Positions 47,566-60,913 of a DNA stretch of 64,000 nt are shown one piece after another. The stretch covers positions 682,001 through 746,000 of the forward strand of contig JBAJFG010000096.1 of assembly GCA_037903475.1 (NCBI GenBank), read 5' to 3'. Positions within the stretch are counted from its first letter, which is position 1; the number at the start of each line of letters is the position of its first letter. Origin of the DNA: Ancylostoma caninum (Eukaryota > Nematoda > Chromadorea > Rhabditida > Ancylostomatidae). A program made the position numbers and the translations under genes. Below the pieces are notes generated by a model. It had not been told where the DNA came from. It was given only the letters and a program-made list of their open reading frames with translations, and made no database searches.

Positions 47566-49664
47566 AGGGATGCATATACGGATGAATTGAGACTGGCTTC
47601 GTGTATCAGTTGGAGCGAAAAACAGTGAAACTGTTGCGTTCACGACTTTCTGCCGTAATGGTCGCACTAGTGGAAGAGTCGATGACCCTCTGCATTTGAC
47701 CACAAGCGTTATGGGGATCTCCAAATGTTGAGCGCACTCCCCCCCCCCCACTATTTTGACATGGACTGTAAACGCCTTGGGTTCAAAACCGTAACAGATG
47801 GTGATCATAATAATCACTACAAAACCAAAAGAATGGGGAGTACGCCATAAGTTCTTGCACACCGTAGTGTTTAGTGCCACCACAGCAACTGAATTCAACT
47901 TAATGGCGTGACCTCTGTGGCCGCACTACGCGAACTCAGTAGCAACTCAAATGACTTAACAGGTCGGGAATATATCGTCATTTGCCTTTGTAGCAACTCA
48001 AAGTAGGCTGGGAGGCGCACCCACCGCGGCACGGTGGTATTTCTTGTCTGAATATTTCCAAAGCTTTTCCTCACGGTTGTGCTCTCCAGTGTAAATTTAA
48101 TGCAGCAAGGTTTATTCTCACCTAAAATGCTGTTCAAACAAAACTGAGCGTAACATTTATGTTGTGAACCATAAAAATCCAAGGAAATTTGCACTGCCTG
48201 GGCATCTTTTAAAAAACACGATGAATTCTTGAAGGAAGAGGGGAAACAGGATTCCGTTCTAACCACAGAATTCTCCAATGCTTTTCACACCTAATTCGTT
48301 TTTTCTGATGGGAATAGAACAGTTTTATTCTAAGAGTGGCTCCAGTTCTAAGATGACATTGATGTTCCGTGCCACTCCGTGCTATTCCCGATCTGTTATA
48401 TTAGTTGCTACTGAGTTGGCTTAGTGTAGCCATAGAGGTCATGTCATTGCGTTGAATCTCGCTGCTGTGGTGGTACGAAATATTTTGTGCAAGAAATTAT
48501 GACGCACCCTGTAATTTTTTGTGGCATTCTGGCAAACTGGTTGTTTTTGTCACTTTCTTTTAAAGCAGTTGTGATGTAGAAACTTGTCGATAATTAGCTC
48601 AGCAAGCTGGTGATGACATCACATCAATTCGTAAATACTCGAATTTATCACTTTACTCAGCCCAGATACTCAGGCCAGAGTTGTACCACTCAATCAAGAG
48701 GTCCTATAAATGATCCGGCTTACAAGAGTTCATAGGATTATCATGTAAGTTACATCAAGGTCTCCCATTTCATCTTAGGCTACAATTTGTTCTACGGAGG
48801 TTTTTTGCATTTTTTGTATCCGTATATCCGTGAATGGGAAATCGAATTGAAGCGGAATAAGGAGGTGGACGGGAGGAGGAAGGTATTGAAAAGAAAGATC
48901 GAGTAATTTCATTAATGAGCGGTATGAAAGGAGAAAGAATAAAGGTTGAAAATGGGACTAAACGAGAAGGGGAGAAAAGAGGGTGAATGAGAAATAGCAC
49001 TGCAGAATTGAAAACGAAGTAAAGTTATCATAAAGTGTACTGGAATATTCATGTAGGATTAAACAGAGAGAACAGAACATCTCTACACCAGCATGCAATT
49101 CACCCATCTGGTTCTACGAATCGATATGTTTGGACCTCGAGTTCCGCCCACTTCTCCAGAAATACCAAGTCTTTTTTGTATCCTCTTCATTATTTTCGAT
49201 ACCTGCACTATGTACTTTCTATATTAACTGAATTATGCTTAATAACTCCCGCAGTGATACTATGCGTCTTACTCAAAGCTACACTGGCTCAAGTGAAGAA
49301 TAATTAGTGGATAGCCTTACTGACTTCATAAAGTCATGTTTTGTTAGAGCTAAACAAAACATAGAGGCTAGAACTAAGAAAAATCCATTAGTGAATGAAT
49401 GGCACTTTTTGTTTGCATTCAAAGACGGTCTTCCCTTGTGATACTATGTAGCCTATGGGCGGATCATAAGAGGATGTGCTGCACCTGGCTTCTCGGATGA
49501 ATGCTTCCGAAGATGACAATCTTATTATATTTACAATGCATGGCTTCTCCATTACATAATGGAGTGAATAGGAATCCTGGGAAAATCCTGTGAAACAAAT
49601 ATGTGGTAAGAAAATGTTGAAGTGCCTCTTGTGAGCAAAAAGGGCTTCCCATAGGAACAATGAT

Positions 49665-49916
49665 ATGTACTACAATTCCCACACAGCCAACTCGAAATGG
49701 AATCCAGATTTTGTGAAAATTCCCAGATATGTTCATGTGTATCTAACGAAGGGGACACCTGAACTTATCGCTAATGAGTTATTCTGTATCGACGAGCGGA
49801 TGCCAGTAATTACTTTTTCTAACAGTATACGGCATGCTGGAAAGGAAAATCCAGCAATATATGAAAAAGTGCACAAAACTCTGAAGAATATTAGAAGTTC
49901 GATGATGTCTGAGTAA
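49665..49916 (+). CDS. Unassigned 83-codon ORF
   Basis: The frame starts at ATG 49665 and has an even composition (KIPRYVHVYLTKGTPE, then a charged helical C-terminus ending SSMMSE). A CCCACACAG acceptor-like site lies inside its first part. The minus strand is also open in overlapping frames here, so the ORF cannot be assigned with confidence. No family is recognised. Confidence 0.2.
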   Translation: MYYNSHTANSKWNPDFVKIPRYVHVYLTKGTPELIANELFCIDERMPVITFSNSIRHAGKENPAIYEKVHKTLKNIRSSMMSE

Positions 49917-50929
49917 ATATGAAATAAGGACAACATGGTCACAAGTATGATAGAAGGACTATGAGCAGTGAAATTCAAAAAAAAATCTAACAGTAAGTCT
50001 TAATGACCTTTAGGGTCTCTTTACTTTCCCTCGAAGTTCTTCGACACTGTTCTTCAACCAAATTAGCATTCCAAGCAATGGGCACCTGTCATTCGAAACC
50101 ATGCTCAACGTATTTTTGAACAGCCACATTTTTCACCAGACGAAGGCAGCGAGTTTACATTTCTAAACACTTTTTTTAGTATTCGTCTTAATGAGCTAAC
50201 GCTCGAGATCATTCACCACGTGGTAAAAGAAATGACTGTCACTTCGGATGCGCATGCGCCAAAGAACAGTTCTTAGCTCTAAATGCGCTCGATTTTTGTA
50301 CTTAACCTCTATTCCGAGATGTGCACGCCAAGTGGTCTCATATGAGAAATGACGTTTTTTTTGCGCTATCAGAAACGAAACCCCTCCTTCTTTCTCTTAT
50401 TTGATGTATGGGCGATCTTCATTAAAGTGGCAGGCGGAAAAATCTCTACCACTGCTGGTGAGCAAAACATTGAGCAACAAAAATGGATTGAAGAATGAGT
50501 TTTTGGCCACTTTGCGTTGTGGATGAGAGCACTCTACGACCACGACAGCAGCAGTCTCAGCATATGTTAGTCGTGCGGCGGGTCACAATGTCTGACTACT
50601 CAGGGGAGATCACAAATTTCTGCTCTTCCAAAGAAGACAGTCCGAAATATCCTGAAACGTCGCCCTTCTAAACAAGAAAATCAATCACTCCTTCACAGCC
50701 CACTGTTAGCGCTGTAAATACTATTTATATGTCCTTCAAGCTCAAACAGCAAACCCGGCTAATGGAATAAGTGGAGCAAGTGCCGTTGATGGACAAAGGC
50801 TAATCCCGAAGAACTCAACAGATCAAAGATTTTTCCGCACGAAAGTATAGGGAGTCGGGTTGAAAAATCATCAGAGTTGTTCTGCCTGAATACTCCTAGC
50901 AATAGAACAGCGAAAGTGTAAGCGGGAGT

Positions 50930-51070
50930 GGGATTCATGAACGCATAACCCAGCAAAACCGGGCTATAAAACCAGCTTAGATGTCGTGTGCCTCGACTAC
51001 TATGTAGCCTATATATAACCAACACCGCTAATCATCATAGGTTTCCTTGGTTATCTTTTCATGAGTGTCC
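50930..51070. repeat. Dispersed repeat family, short copy
   Basis: GGGATTCATGAACGCATAAC, then AAAACCGGGCTA and GGTTATCTTTTCATGA, align with 21257-21372. Non-coding. Confidence 0.5.
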
Positions 51071-53289
51071 AGAGTACATATATCTATTCTGAAACGAGAC
51101 AACTGTGTAATAACTCTTTTGTTCTCCAGTCGTTATCACTAACTCAATAAGAGCCACAAATTGAAGTGCATGAGCATACGTGCTTCAGAATGGATGAGCT
51201 GCAGTAATGCGTAATGCGTACGATAGATGTCACCCCGAAGAACCGAGCTTTTTGTCAGGGACAAGTACTTGTTTGCGATGATTTTCTCATTATTGTGTAC
51301 GCAAATGGATGCATGGGCTCCAGTTATCTTCTTGGAGAAGTGCTTTACAATAAATCCGCCACTACTAAAAAAATATAGGACTGTAGTTACCCCTCCCTCC
51401 AATTCTTATGGTTGCTGTAGACGCAAGGACTCTAACGAATTGTTCTTAAAAGGGTTGAAAGTTGTGCTCAGAGCAAAAATCGTACTCAGCCCCCTCCCCC
51501 CTCCACCTTCGTCATACAGCACTTTAGAGCTTCACCTCCGTCTTTTTCGCTATCTGGTAAATTTGTAGTGAAGCTGACTAAGACCACCAAAGCTAACTTT
51601 AAATCATTACCCGTAGAGTAAATAACGTTGTTTGGCCCTTAAGAGTTCAACGTGTGAGGGCGATGAAGATTCAAAAACGAGTATAGTAATGAGTATAGGT
51701 TTGAAAGTGAATTTAATCATGTAAGCATAAAAAAAACCTCTTCATCAACGTCGTGGATTCTAAACAGGCGCTGAAGTCCTTAGCTTTCTTTGAATGAGAG
51801 CTACGAATATCCTAAATGTAACATTATTTCATGAACACGACATTCAGAAGAAGATTCCTTGGAGCTCCGCGTCTAACCTAACGTCTAACGTCTCCAACCA
51901 TATGTAGTTTGATATTTTGAGCGTCTCTTTTCTTTTCTTCACCTCCAATGGCTCTCTTCAAATTCCCATCTTATTTTCTTTGAGTTTTATGTTTGAGACA
52001 TTCACTGCGTCTCCCTTTATGACAAAATTCAAATTCTAGTTGAAGTCCTGTTTCTGGCCATTTTCAAGAGTTTTTTTTCAGTGACTTTGTTGTTTCTTGC
52101 TGCGTTTTCATCCCTATAGCTTTTTATCCGCTTCAGGAAAGGTGAAGAATGAAGAGCAGAACAAGCTATGTAGTTTTTGCTCGAGGAAATAGTTGCCGGC
52201 ATCATCTATTTTTCCCATCTATCCACATCCGGTGTTAGTACAACTGGATCCATCCTACGTAAAAGTAATGGTTTGAAAACCTGCAGAGAAGGAACGTTAC
52301 CTTGTTTTGAGTAATTCCACTACAACAACAGTGCTCATCGTATTCAAATATCCCAGTTTATGTCAAAATCTCAACAACAAATGGATTTTTCCGTAGGTGT
52401 TGACCTTAACTTCGCATTATTGAAGTTGCCACGCATTGTGTACGGAAGAACAAATAAAACTGTACGAATTTTTAGGTCTCTCATGTCTTTATATGTTTCC
52501 CATATATCCAAACTAACTCTCTATCTCAGTTATTGAGGTGTCACCTATGTAATTTGCCCAGTAATTGGTTCAACTGGGTCCAGACTTATGGTAACCTAGT
52601 AACATCAATGACAGACGAAAGGCTTTCGAGTACAGACTTCCTTATCGGACAAGGAGAGAATGCAGCCCCACAGAAAAGCTTTCACCTCAGTTTGACATTT
52701 TTTTTAAATGTTGATGAATTTTCGTGAGCTAAAATATGTACGATCGCATTTCGAACATGTTTCTCTGCTTAAAATGAAATTCCAGGGAATTTCAGCCTTC
52801 CACTTCCTCACTATCTTTCCTTCGTTTGCGCAATTATTGGGGGAGCACAAAGTATGAGAGCTCTCGAAGGTTATCCTGGAAACCATCAGACAACTCGTGA
52901 ACTTTACGCACTATAGCGCAAAAGCATCACATTTTGTATAGATATGCGTGTTCATAAATGAACAATGGCGTGACGACAACCACTTGCAACCGGCTATTGT
53001 TCTACGTCGTAATATTAGGCACCTGCTATACTAAAAAAAAAACGGGGAATTATGGAAATGTGAAATTAAATAAAAAAAAACGGCGGGAACAACACTTATC
53101 TCTCGTAGTAACAAATTTCACAAGTGGGTAACTGGAAATGCGCATTGACTCTTCCGCCCTAATTAACGCGATATTAAAGTCCATCGCTCGTTTGAAATTT
53201 TCCAAAAAATCTGATGAAAAATCATTTTTTTAGAAAGTACGAGCAAAAGCCTCTAACTGTTTTAAGAACGCGAAATGTCATCAACAAAA

Positions 53290-53521
53290 TATAGTCTGTT
53301 AGCTCAGGAAGTGAATAGGGTGGACTTTGTCTGCAACTGCGACCGCTTTCCGCGGTTCGAGAGGCTTTTTTAAACGTTTTGATATGCATGTGGTATAATT
53401 CCTTCCATTTTGATGTTCCGCTGTCTCCGATGGAACCGGCCCATCGGCCGGGCGATACCACTGCGATAGCAATTGCGGACAAAGTCCTCCCTGGTGCACT
53501 TCCTGAGCTAACAAACTATAC
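53290..53521. mobile_element. Foldback element (about 230 bp)
   Basis: About 50 bases at the left (TATAGTCTGTTAGCTCAGGA and onward through GGACTTTGTC) are inverted at the right through TCCTGAGCTAACAAACTATA, with several mismatches. ORFs crossing it on both strands share the same mirrored codons and are shadows. Confidence 0.55.
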
Positions 53522-56099
53522 CTCCGCTCTGTGCCGAGAACCGAATGGTTTCGGAGAGGAGCTAACACGGAAATCAAGGAAGGATATCTCGCGAAAAGAT
53601 GTGCAAAAAACTACAGCAGTTTAGCTAAGGAGAGCAGCGTAATCCGACTCCAAATCCGGATGAAAGATCTGTCTTTGGTGGAACAGGAATGGGATTGTAT
53701 TTCAAGAGATGCTGATCTCTATTCAGGCATCACGGCAGACCTCTGCTATTATAGTGTAGGGGTTGCAAATACGGACCTATCAACATGCCGGGAGAATGAC
53801 TGCAAACAATCCTTCCGTCAGCACCAATGCGAATGTCGCGAGAATTACTCACGAAAAAAAAACTGAGGGAAAATCATGGGGAGGCCTGTCTTAGATATTG
53901 TTCAGCGATGAACTGGCGTCATCGCACTAGTCCTTCTTTTCGTCGATGTACACGGCGGTCTAAAACTACGTAGACAGGAGAGGTACGCTGCGCATTTTTC
54001 GACTTACCTCGAGTTTTTGGGTTTCCTATCCTGTGTTGTTCATCTGCTCAATAGCAGAGGTTCTTCTGAAACAATGCCCTGTACTGCCAATATTGGGGGT
54101 GTTTGACCCGTTCATCATTCTTAGTTCCATAACCCAATAACGCTGGTTGCGAAGTTAAGGTGTAAATGTTATGCTACCTTTCAAGATTTTGCAGAAAAGT
54201 TGCTTACCAATAAATTGGAGAATAGAAGGAGTGTGGAACAGAAAAACATTGAAGTGACTGTGAAAGACTACAATCATGGCTATAAGACATAAGATGATAT
54301 GGTGAGGATAGGCGAAATTCACCGGCGCTTCAATTATATCAAAACGAATCACCATCACTAACTGGATAATGAGAGAATTTCTCTCGTAGAATGAGGAGTT
54401 TTTGAGAACAATAAGCTTTACTATGTTAACTATGCGCTGGAAAAGAAGAGGAAATATCCTCAACAGAAGCTCCCACGCTGGCTTTGTGCCGGAAGCCACG
54501 TCCGCTTCCTAATAATTACAATTCTCAGCATTCATTCGTGTGGATTCCTCTGCGTTGCATTCTTTCAAAGACGGAACCTTATTTCGCTTCCATAAAATTG
54601 CTCAATCATCGTGGCGATTGCTTCTGGAAACTCGGGATCATCTGTGGGGAGACCACTTCCGCGGCAAAGTGCCAGCGTCGGCCCCTACATCGATTTCTTC
54701 AGGTATTTTTTTTCTCGTCGGTATTAGGAGAATTCATGGAATATGGAATCAATGGGTGATTGAAAAATATACTGTGATGGAACTAGAATTGTGAACTTGC
54801 TTCTTACCACTAGATATGGATTTTTTGGTGTGTTTCTGTAGTTTCCACCACATTGTAGCCTTTTTCGATAAAAATAAAGTTCAACAACTACATTAAAGAC
54901 AAAATTTGGGCGAACCGCTGTTTCGTCTCGCTGCTCAGCGACATCATTCAAGAATGCACTTGCTGGTTGTTCTGAAGATGGCTGAGGACCACTCATACTA
55001 ATTCTGGAAGCATGTTGAATACTGAAGTGTTCTACTACTGCTTTAGGGTTAATTTCTTTTCACACGAAAATGCGCGATTGGCCATCCTAACCTTGTGAAT
55101 CGGTTTCAAGTGCACATATGTACCTGAGTAGCCAAGAGAACGAACACAAGAATGTATACTTCGGTTTTTCGGCAAAGCAACAGTGGCGTACATGGTGGCC
55201 GGTAGAGTTTCAATGCTATGGTCTGTTCACGTGGAGCGTACACTGCAAATCGCGCTCCAATGGAACGCGTCGGCATGGCGAATTCCAATTCCTGTGTCGC
55301 CTTGGGATAGCTTTCTCCTATTAACTAATACTCCTGCTAAGGAATAGAGAGCTGATTGGCCTATTCTGCCACGTCGACGCGTTCGTTTGAAGCATGTTCC
55401 GCAAGTATGCATTAAGTGGACAGGCTGTATGCAGTTTTGTCTGTAGATACGTATGGAAAAGAAATGGAGAAGAACAACCCCTAGGGAAGGAAATGAGAAA
55501 AAAATAATTGCTGGAAAATAGAGCGAAGAATCGGAGGCAAACGTGGTTCTACGTGATGCTTCCTGAGTGAGATGGAACAATTCTTGGAGCTTTACCCTTG
55601 TTATGCTTGAATAGAGATAATTCTCTCGTAATGGTACGTTTAGAGTGGCATCGGAGTCATATGTAGCTGGCAGAAGTTTCTATGTTATTGTAATGTGAAA
55701 CTCCAGAAAACATTCCGCAGTCATAACAACGTAACAGTGATGGTTAATCCATGATATTTCCAAGGAAATTAGATGTTTCGAGAGGATAAGGTCTAGAGAC
55801 GATTGTCAGTTTCAAGCCAAACCAGCACTCATGTCTACTCGGGGTTTTTACCTATGAAACTTCAGAAAGGCCTTCACTGTTAAATGCTCGCAAGCATTCG
55901 GATGCTGTGGCGCCGTGCTAAAGTTCTCCTTAACTAGTGCCCTGCCGTCAAAACAAAAGAACAAGGACCCATGTTCTGTTTTTCTGCTTCTCCGCATGTT
56001 CAAACTAACGACTGAATTATTCCACGTTCAGAACGCAGATACACAAGCAGAATTTTTCCTTCTGTACAATCTTTATTGGGACTCAGAGCTACACGCTTG

Positions 56100-56180
56100 T
56101 GCTCGTTCCAGGTGGCACTATTTCTTCTTGACCCAACGTTTTGTCAAAACGACTTATGCAGAGGCCTAAAAGTGGAGTAA
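56100..56180 (+). repeat. Solo Penelope-like terminal repeat fragment
   Basis: ACCCAACGTTTTGTCAAAAC, then GACTTATGCAGAGGCCTAAAAGTGG, parallels the left arm at 62216-62259. No partner arm or coding region is nearby. Confidence 0.4.
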
Positions 56181-57919
56181 AGTTGGAATTTGTGCTCCAG
56201 CCACCAAACGTCTCCTCTCTCCTAGCCAGCGCGACATCGTTCCAACTGCGTCAAAAAAGACACTCCCACCCCCCCCCCCCTGCCCGTGAGCAATTAGGAG
56301 CAAACCTTCAGATCCACCGTTTTCTGCGGTTGTCGGCATGCAGCGACCACGATACACACTGTGGACAAGTGAGTGTCATCCTGTCCATTGGGTCGCATAT
56401 GCGATCGGCTATTGAGCGAAGCTGTACAGCTCACATAACGATAAGAAGGGGAGAAAGTCCTTAGTAATTGAGAGACAGTCAACAGAAGACAAACATACCC
56501 TGCTTTCTGCATCACCATAAAAATCTAAACCTGTCTCGCCAATATCTTTCTCCATTCTTTTGTAACAGCTGATAATTTGTTGCTGATTCCCCAATAGTCT
56601 GTACTACCAAGCAAAATTTCTCCCGATGAATGTAAGGGCAAGCACAAGCTTGAGAAGTGTTTTAGCTCCTCATCTTGTGTAACACCCTCTTGTCTTTTTT
56701 TTTTCTCTTCTGTTTTCTTTATCTAAACATTAGAAATATTACACTAGAATGATTCACAAAGAAATTTCTACATATAAATACTGCGAGCGCAACAGTTTGA
56801 GAAACAATGATAGGGAAAGACGTCGTGTGATGTTATTATATCTCAAGACTCCTTCAACGTGCATGTGTATTTGGGATCGAAAAAACTCGCTTCTTAAACT
56901 TAAAAGAGGAAAGTGGAAAAAGGGAGAGAAAAGAGAAAAAATAACTGGAAGCAGCAGAAGCAAAGCCCACTGGACTGGGGATGAATCGTCCCGCTAACTT
57001 CACCTTCAATGCCACATCTTTCAAGGGGGTTGGTGGGAACCCGCCATGCGTTGAAGACATTCCGCATTCTCCGCTTTCTACACTATGTATAGGTTCGGAC
57101 GAGCTGCTTCTGATCGCCACCAGTAGCAGAGCTTTAGTCACTGGCGATAAATAATGGGGGTCCTTTTCGTTGCAAATGAGCAACATAGCGGTGACACTCT
57201 GAAGCTCGGGAGCAATGCATTTGATGAAAGCATGTGGCTGCCAATACATTTCTTTCTAAAGCAAATTTAGCTTGGCAGTAGGATTTTCTAGGAGATTATT
57301 AGTAAAGCTGTCTGATATACAAAATGCGGAGGAGAAGGGTTCGCGAGACATGCATGTTTCTGCTGCCTGGAAAACAAGAATCGGGAAGGGTGTTCGGCTA
57401 TACATTATGCAGGATGAAATGTTGGGTACACTCAATTTTATTCTTGCCTTTTCATGGCAGAGGTATTACAAGTCTACTCTTTTTGCTTTCGAAAAGGGAA
57501 TTTTACGGATTTCATTATTACTTCCCATCAATTGATGGAAAACCACCATGAACAGAACGAGCCATATCACCCTGTACATTTAGAAGTGGAAAAAAACACG
57601 ACAAGTAAAATTTAAGTTAGACATTAAAACCTTTGACAAATTGCATGAAGGTGACCTCCTTGACCATTGAAACGTGAATCCGCGAAAAACGCGCTCACTC
57701 AATAAAAATATATAAAATAAAACTAAAAATTAAATATTAAAAGTCAGCTGTTAGAAATTCCCATGCCTTTTTCACCTTACTGATGAGTGCAGAAAAGGCA
57801 TATTCCAATGTTTATATCCGTATAAGGGTAATGCATGAAACGGATCTGAACATGTATAATGAAATGAAAACCTCATAGTTCTGAAAAAATTTTACCAAAA
57901 CTTTTTTTACTTTTACAAC

Positions 57920-58256
57920 TATTTATTTATTTTTATTTATTCACTACGCACATAGATGTGCTCCACTAATAACCGGTGTACGTTGGGAATTGTAGAACTT
58001 ATATTTTAAAAAACGAGACATAAACTGAATTAGAACAGAAATAGTGAGTGATAACTGCAGGAGCACAGGTAGAAGTCAGGCAGGCGGCAAAAAATATGTA
58101 TTAACCTACCTCCACATGTATTTAGTAATTCGAGGTGTCGAATAACCTTGTTTGGCAGAGCAAGTGTAAACCAAAATCGAGTAATAGTTACGTGCAGACA
58201 CATAGCTTTCGAAACTGTCAATAACATCAATCAATAAGATGCCCCCATCCCTGACG
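57920..58256. repeat. Dispersed repeat shared with 14158-14535
   Basis: This is the second copy of the repeat at 14158-14535. It ends just before a hairpin at 58261-58293 (CATTGTTCCCGTG, a 7-base loop, CACGGGAACAATG). Confidence 0.4.
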
Positions 58257-59527
58257 ACAGCATTGTTCCCGTGAGGGAGCCACGGGAACAATGTGGCAGT
58301 TCGACAAACTTATATACTGGTTTGGGAATAAGGAGAGTAGGGACATTTCAAGAAGATGATGCAGCGACAGCGAGACGAGCATTGTGCACGAGACAGTGTC
58401 TCAATTCGCCATCAGTGATTAACCAAGGATCAAACTAAACTCTACCTTCTTCATTGTGAAATTTTACGCTGTTGTACAGCACTTACTGGCTACGCTGCCA
58501 TGCAGCCCCTTGCATACTGGTCATGTCACGTTAATTGTGGATTCGACGCAAAGCTCCAGGATACGACTCAAAAATATCCCTTAGCGCAGGCGTAGGGTGA
58601 AGGTGGACCTCAAGAAAACAGAAGTCATGAGCAGCAACAGAAAGGTGGTTACGTTTCGGATGCGAACGGCGCTCAGGCAGGACTAGGTAACCGCTTTCAA
58701 GTTTTCATAACTCTTCTATGGCGACATCGAGGGGACGCCAGTTTTCCTGGGGAAGAGCAAGAGCAAAAGTGAAGGGTTGGTTCCCTGTTACTCCCTGTCT
58801 GGGATGATGTTTTTGCGTTATGAAGCCTTGGAAAAATGAAAACGCTGTAACTCGGCGAATATTTGAAGATGCACTGGAAACACGCTGAATACTCAAGATG
58901 ATACTCCGTTACTGCATGAGATGTGAGAAGAAACTATAAATTGAATTTTAAAAAATGCCTGATTTCTCGAATTGTTGGGCCGATCTGCGTTGGCATGTTT
59001 GGCTCAACGCGTTATTTGTGAGCTGGTGACACAATGATTGTCTCCAGGGACCGGCCACATCAAAATGGAAATGCTTATGCTATAAAAATAGCAACCTGAT
59101 GGACTTTACAGCAGTGAGAGATTAACAAGTGCCTTTTTACTGTACTAGACGTCAGTCCAATAGATGAAACTTCGTTTTTCCATCTACGAAAAGACTCAGA
59201 ATACAATGAACGTCTCATGCTTTAAAAAAGCTTGAGCACAATCTCCAGAATTGGGCTCGGTCATTTCATCTCGGCTGCTAACATCTAATCTTAAGCAGGA
59301 ACATTGAGACCAGAAAAGAACAGGCAAGAAGCGAGGTCGCCTATTTTAGAATTGTTATTCCTATGGAGGCGTGGCACCGGAAAACATAAGGGCTCGTAGT
59401 AAAGTCCCGTAGCCGTCAATTGAACTCAAGACTTCCTTCCACGTCTTGGGCGCTGATTGCATGCCGAAATACATCTACGCAATATGTACATATAGCGTAG
59501 CGGATCTTTCCCGTCCAAGTCAACACT

Positions 59528-59739
59528 GGGAGCACATACGTGTGGCGAGCTCAGTTCATCGCTACGAAATGAACTGAGTGCCACCGTGTCGTGCCAAATA
59601 ATAATAAAATAATAAATAGAGGTGAATGGCGCTCAGAGTGAAGCGCTAAAAGTGTTTCACATTAGATCACTTTTGATCTCCGTCGCTCAGTTCGCATCAG
59701 CGCAGCTGAATGAACTCAGCTCGCCGCACGTGTACGCCC
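59528..59739. mobile_element. MITE (about 212 bp)
   Basis: GCACATACGTGTGGCGAGCT, followed by CAGTTCA, is inverted at 59711-59739 (TGAACTCAGCTCGCCGCACG and onward) with a few changes. A second TGAACTGAG block lies within the left arm. Non-coding. Confidence 0.55.
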
Positions 59740-60280
59740 ACCGAATAAAAACCGACTTTTGTTAATTACCAACTTAGGGAACTATTTAAGCATTCAGATA
59801 TTCGAGAATTCCTGAATACTTGCACGTTTAAATTGTTTCCTAAATTGCTAATTTAAAACAACTCCAAATTGTCGATTGTTCCTTAAACTGTTAATTGAGA
59901 GAAAAACAAAATTATTCGGTTTTTATTCGGTCCAAAGTATACCACGTAAGTACGGTCTAGGATGTTAGGAAGGGAAGAAGAGAGAAGTATTGGGAAGCAA
60001 TATTGGGGGAAAATGAGGAAAAAAGAAAGGAGAAAAGTAGAAATAAGGAAGTTACGTAGCAAATAGCAGAACAATCATGAAGGAAAATTATGGTAGAACA
60101 CGTAAAATGAAGGTGGGTGAGGAGGGGAACGAAGATTTAATTAATGAGTAGGTGGAAGAAAACAAATGGCAGACGAAGATAGATAAGATCACTTCTTCTC
60201 CTATAGAAGCATGTCCAGCTTGTTCCCGAGATGCGCTGGTTCTCTTAGACTCTCTACTAGTTGGTCAGTGAGCCAAAAGC

Positions 60281-60913
60281 TTTATTTATAGTGCGTCGGA
60301 ATCCGATCCCGTCGAATAACAGAAGATACATATCGATCCTCGTCGGAATCCGACGCATCGGAGTCCGACGACGACGCCTGTTTTTACTCCATCGGAACGA
60401 TTTGCCTTCGAATCGGCGTCGGAGTGCGACGGCGCATCAATCAATAGGACCTCGTGGGGCGGATTTTCTCAGCTGCTTTCGCCCCAGTATCGTTATTTTC
60501 TTTTGTTTTTCTTTCTTTATGAGAGTAAAGGTTGTGTAGGTGATTTGGCAAGTTTTGGAATTGGTGTGTTCATAAATAGCTTTGCATAAAACAAATTCTA
60601 AAGAAGGCAGTACACTACACGACTCTGTTTCGGGATTATCTTTGGTTTTCAAGCTATAATCACGTAATTTATAGTGAAACAAGCATTACCTTGATCCTTA
60701 CTGCGTATAGGAGAAAGGGAAGGGGACGTCAGAAATCGATAAAAACCGCTTGATGTGCAACAGAAACATGCGAAATCCATGTTTGGAAACAGCTAAGGCG
60801 AAAACGTGTGCTTGTGAACTATGAACAAAGCCACGACGCGTCGTCCCGAGTTCGTATCCGACCGTCGCAGCCCACATCCGATGCGAATCGGATTCCGACT
60901 CACTATAAATAAA
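60281..60913. mobile_element. Inverted-repeat element rich in TCGGANTCCGA palindromes
   Basis: TTTATTTATAGTGCGTCGGA, followed by ATCCGA, is inverted at the right end (TCGGATTCCGACTCACTATAAATAAA). The left 150 bases repeat CGTCGGAATCCGACG-type palindromes several times. The middle is AT-rich with no gene. Confidence 0.6.

Larger units (their letters stand above)
47566..53289. other. Largely empty of recognised features
   Basis: Apart from the repeat copy at 50930-51070 and the ORF at 49665-49916, nothing is supported. The minus ORF at 47895-48278 includes a GTGAGA donor-like site, but its acceptor is poor. Confidence 0.4.
53522..59527. other. Largely empty of recognised features
   Basis: A minus-strand stretch 54200-54433 is open for 77 codons between a strong TTCTTTTCCAG acceptor and a GTAAGC donor, and is hydrophobic. 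It could be an exon of a membrane protein, but flanking exons are not secure. The 111-codon ORF at 53531-53866 is unrecognised. Confidence 0.35.

Noticed and set aside
47233..47898. A 221-codon minus-strand ORF, the longest in the window
   Set aside because: More than a third is a frame translation of the GAAT array (Phe-Ile-His-Ser repeats). Several frames are open for the same reason.
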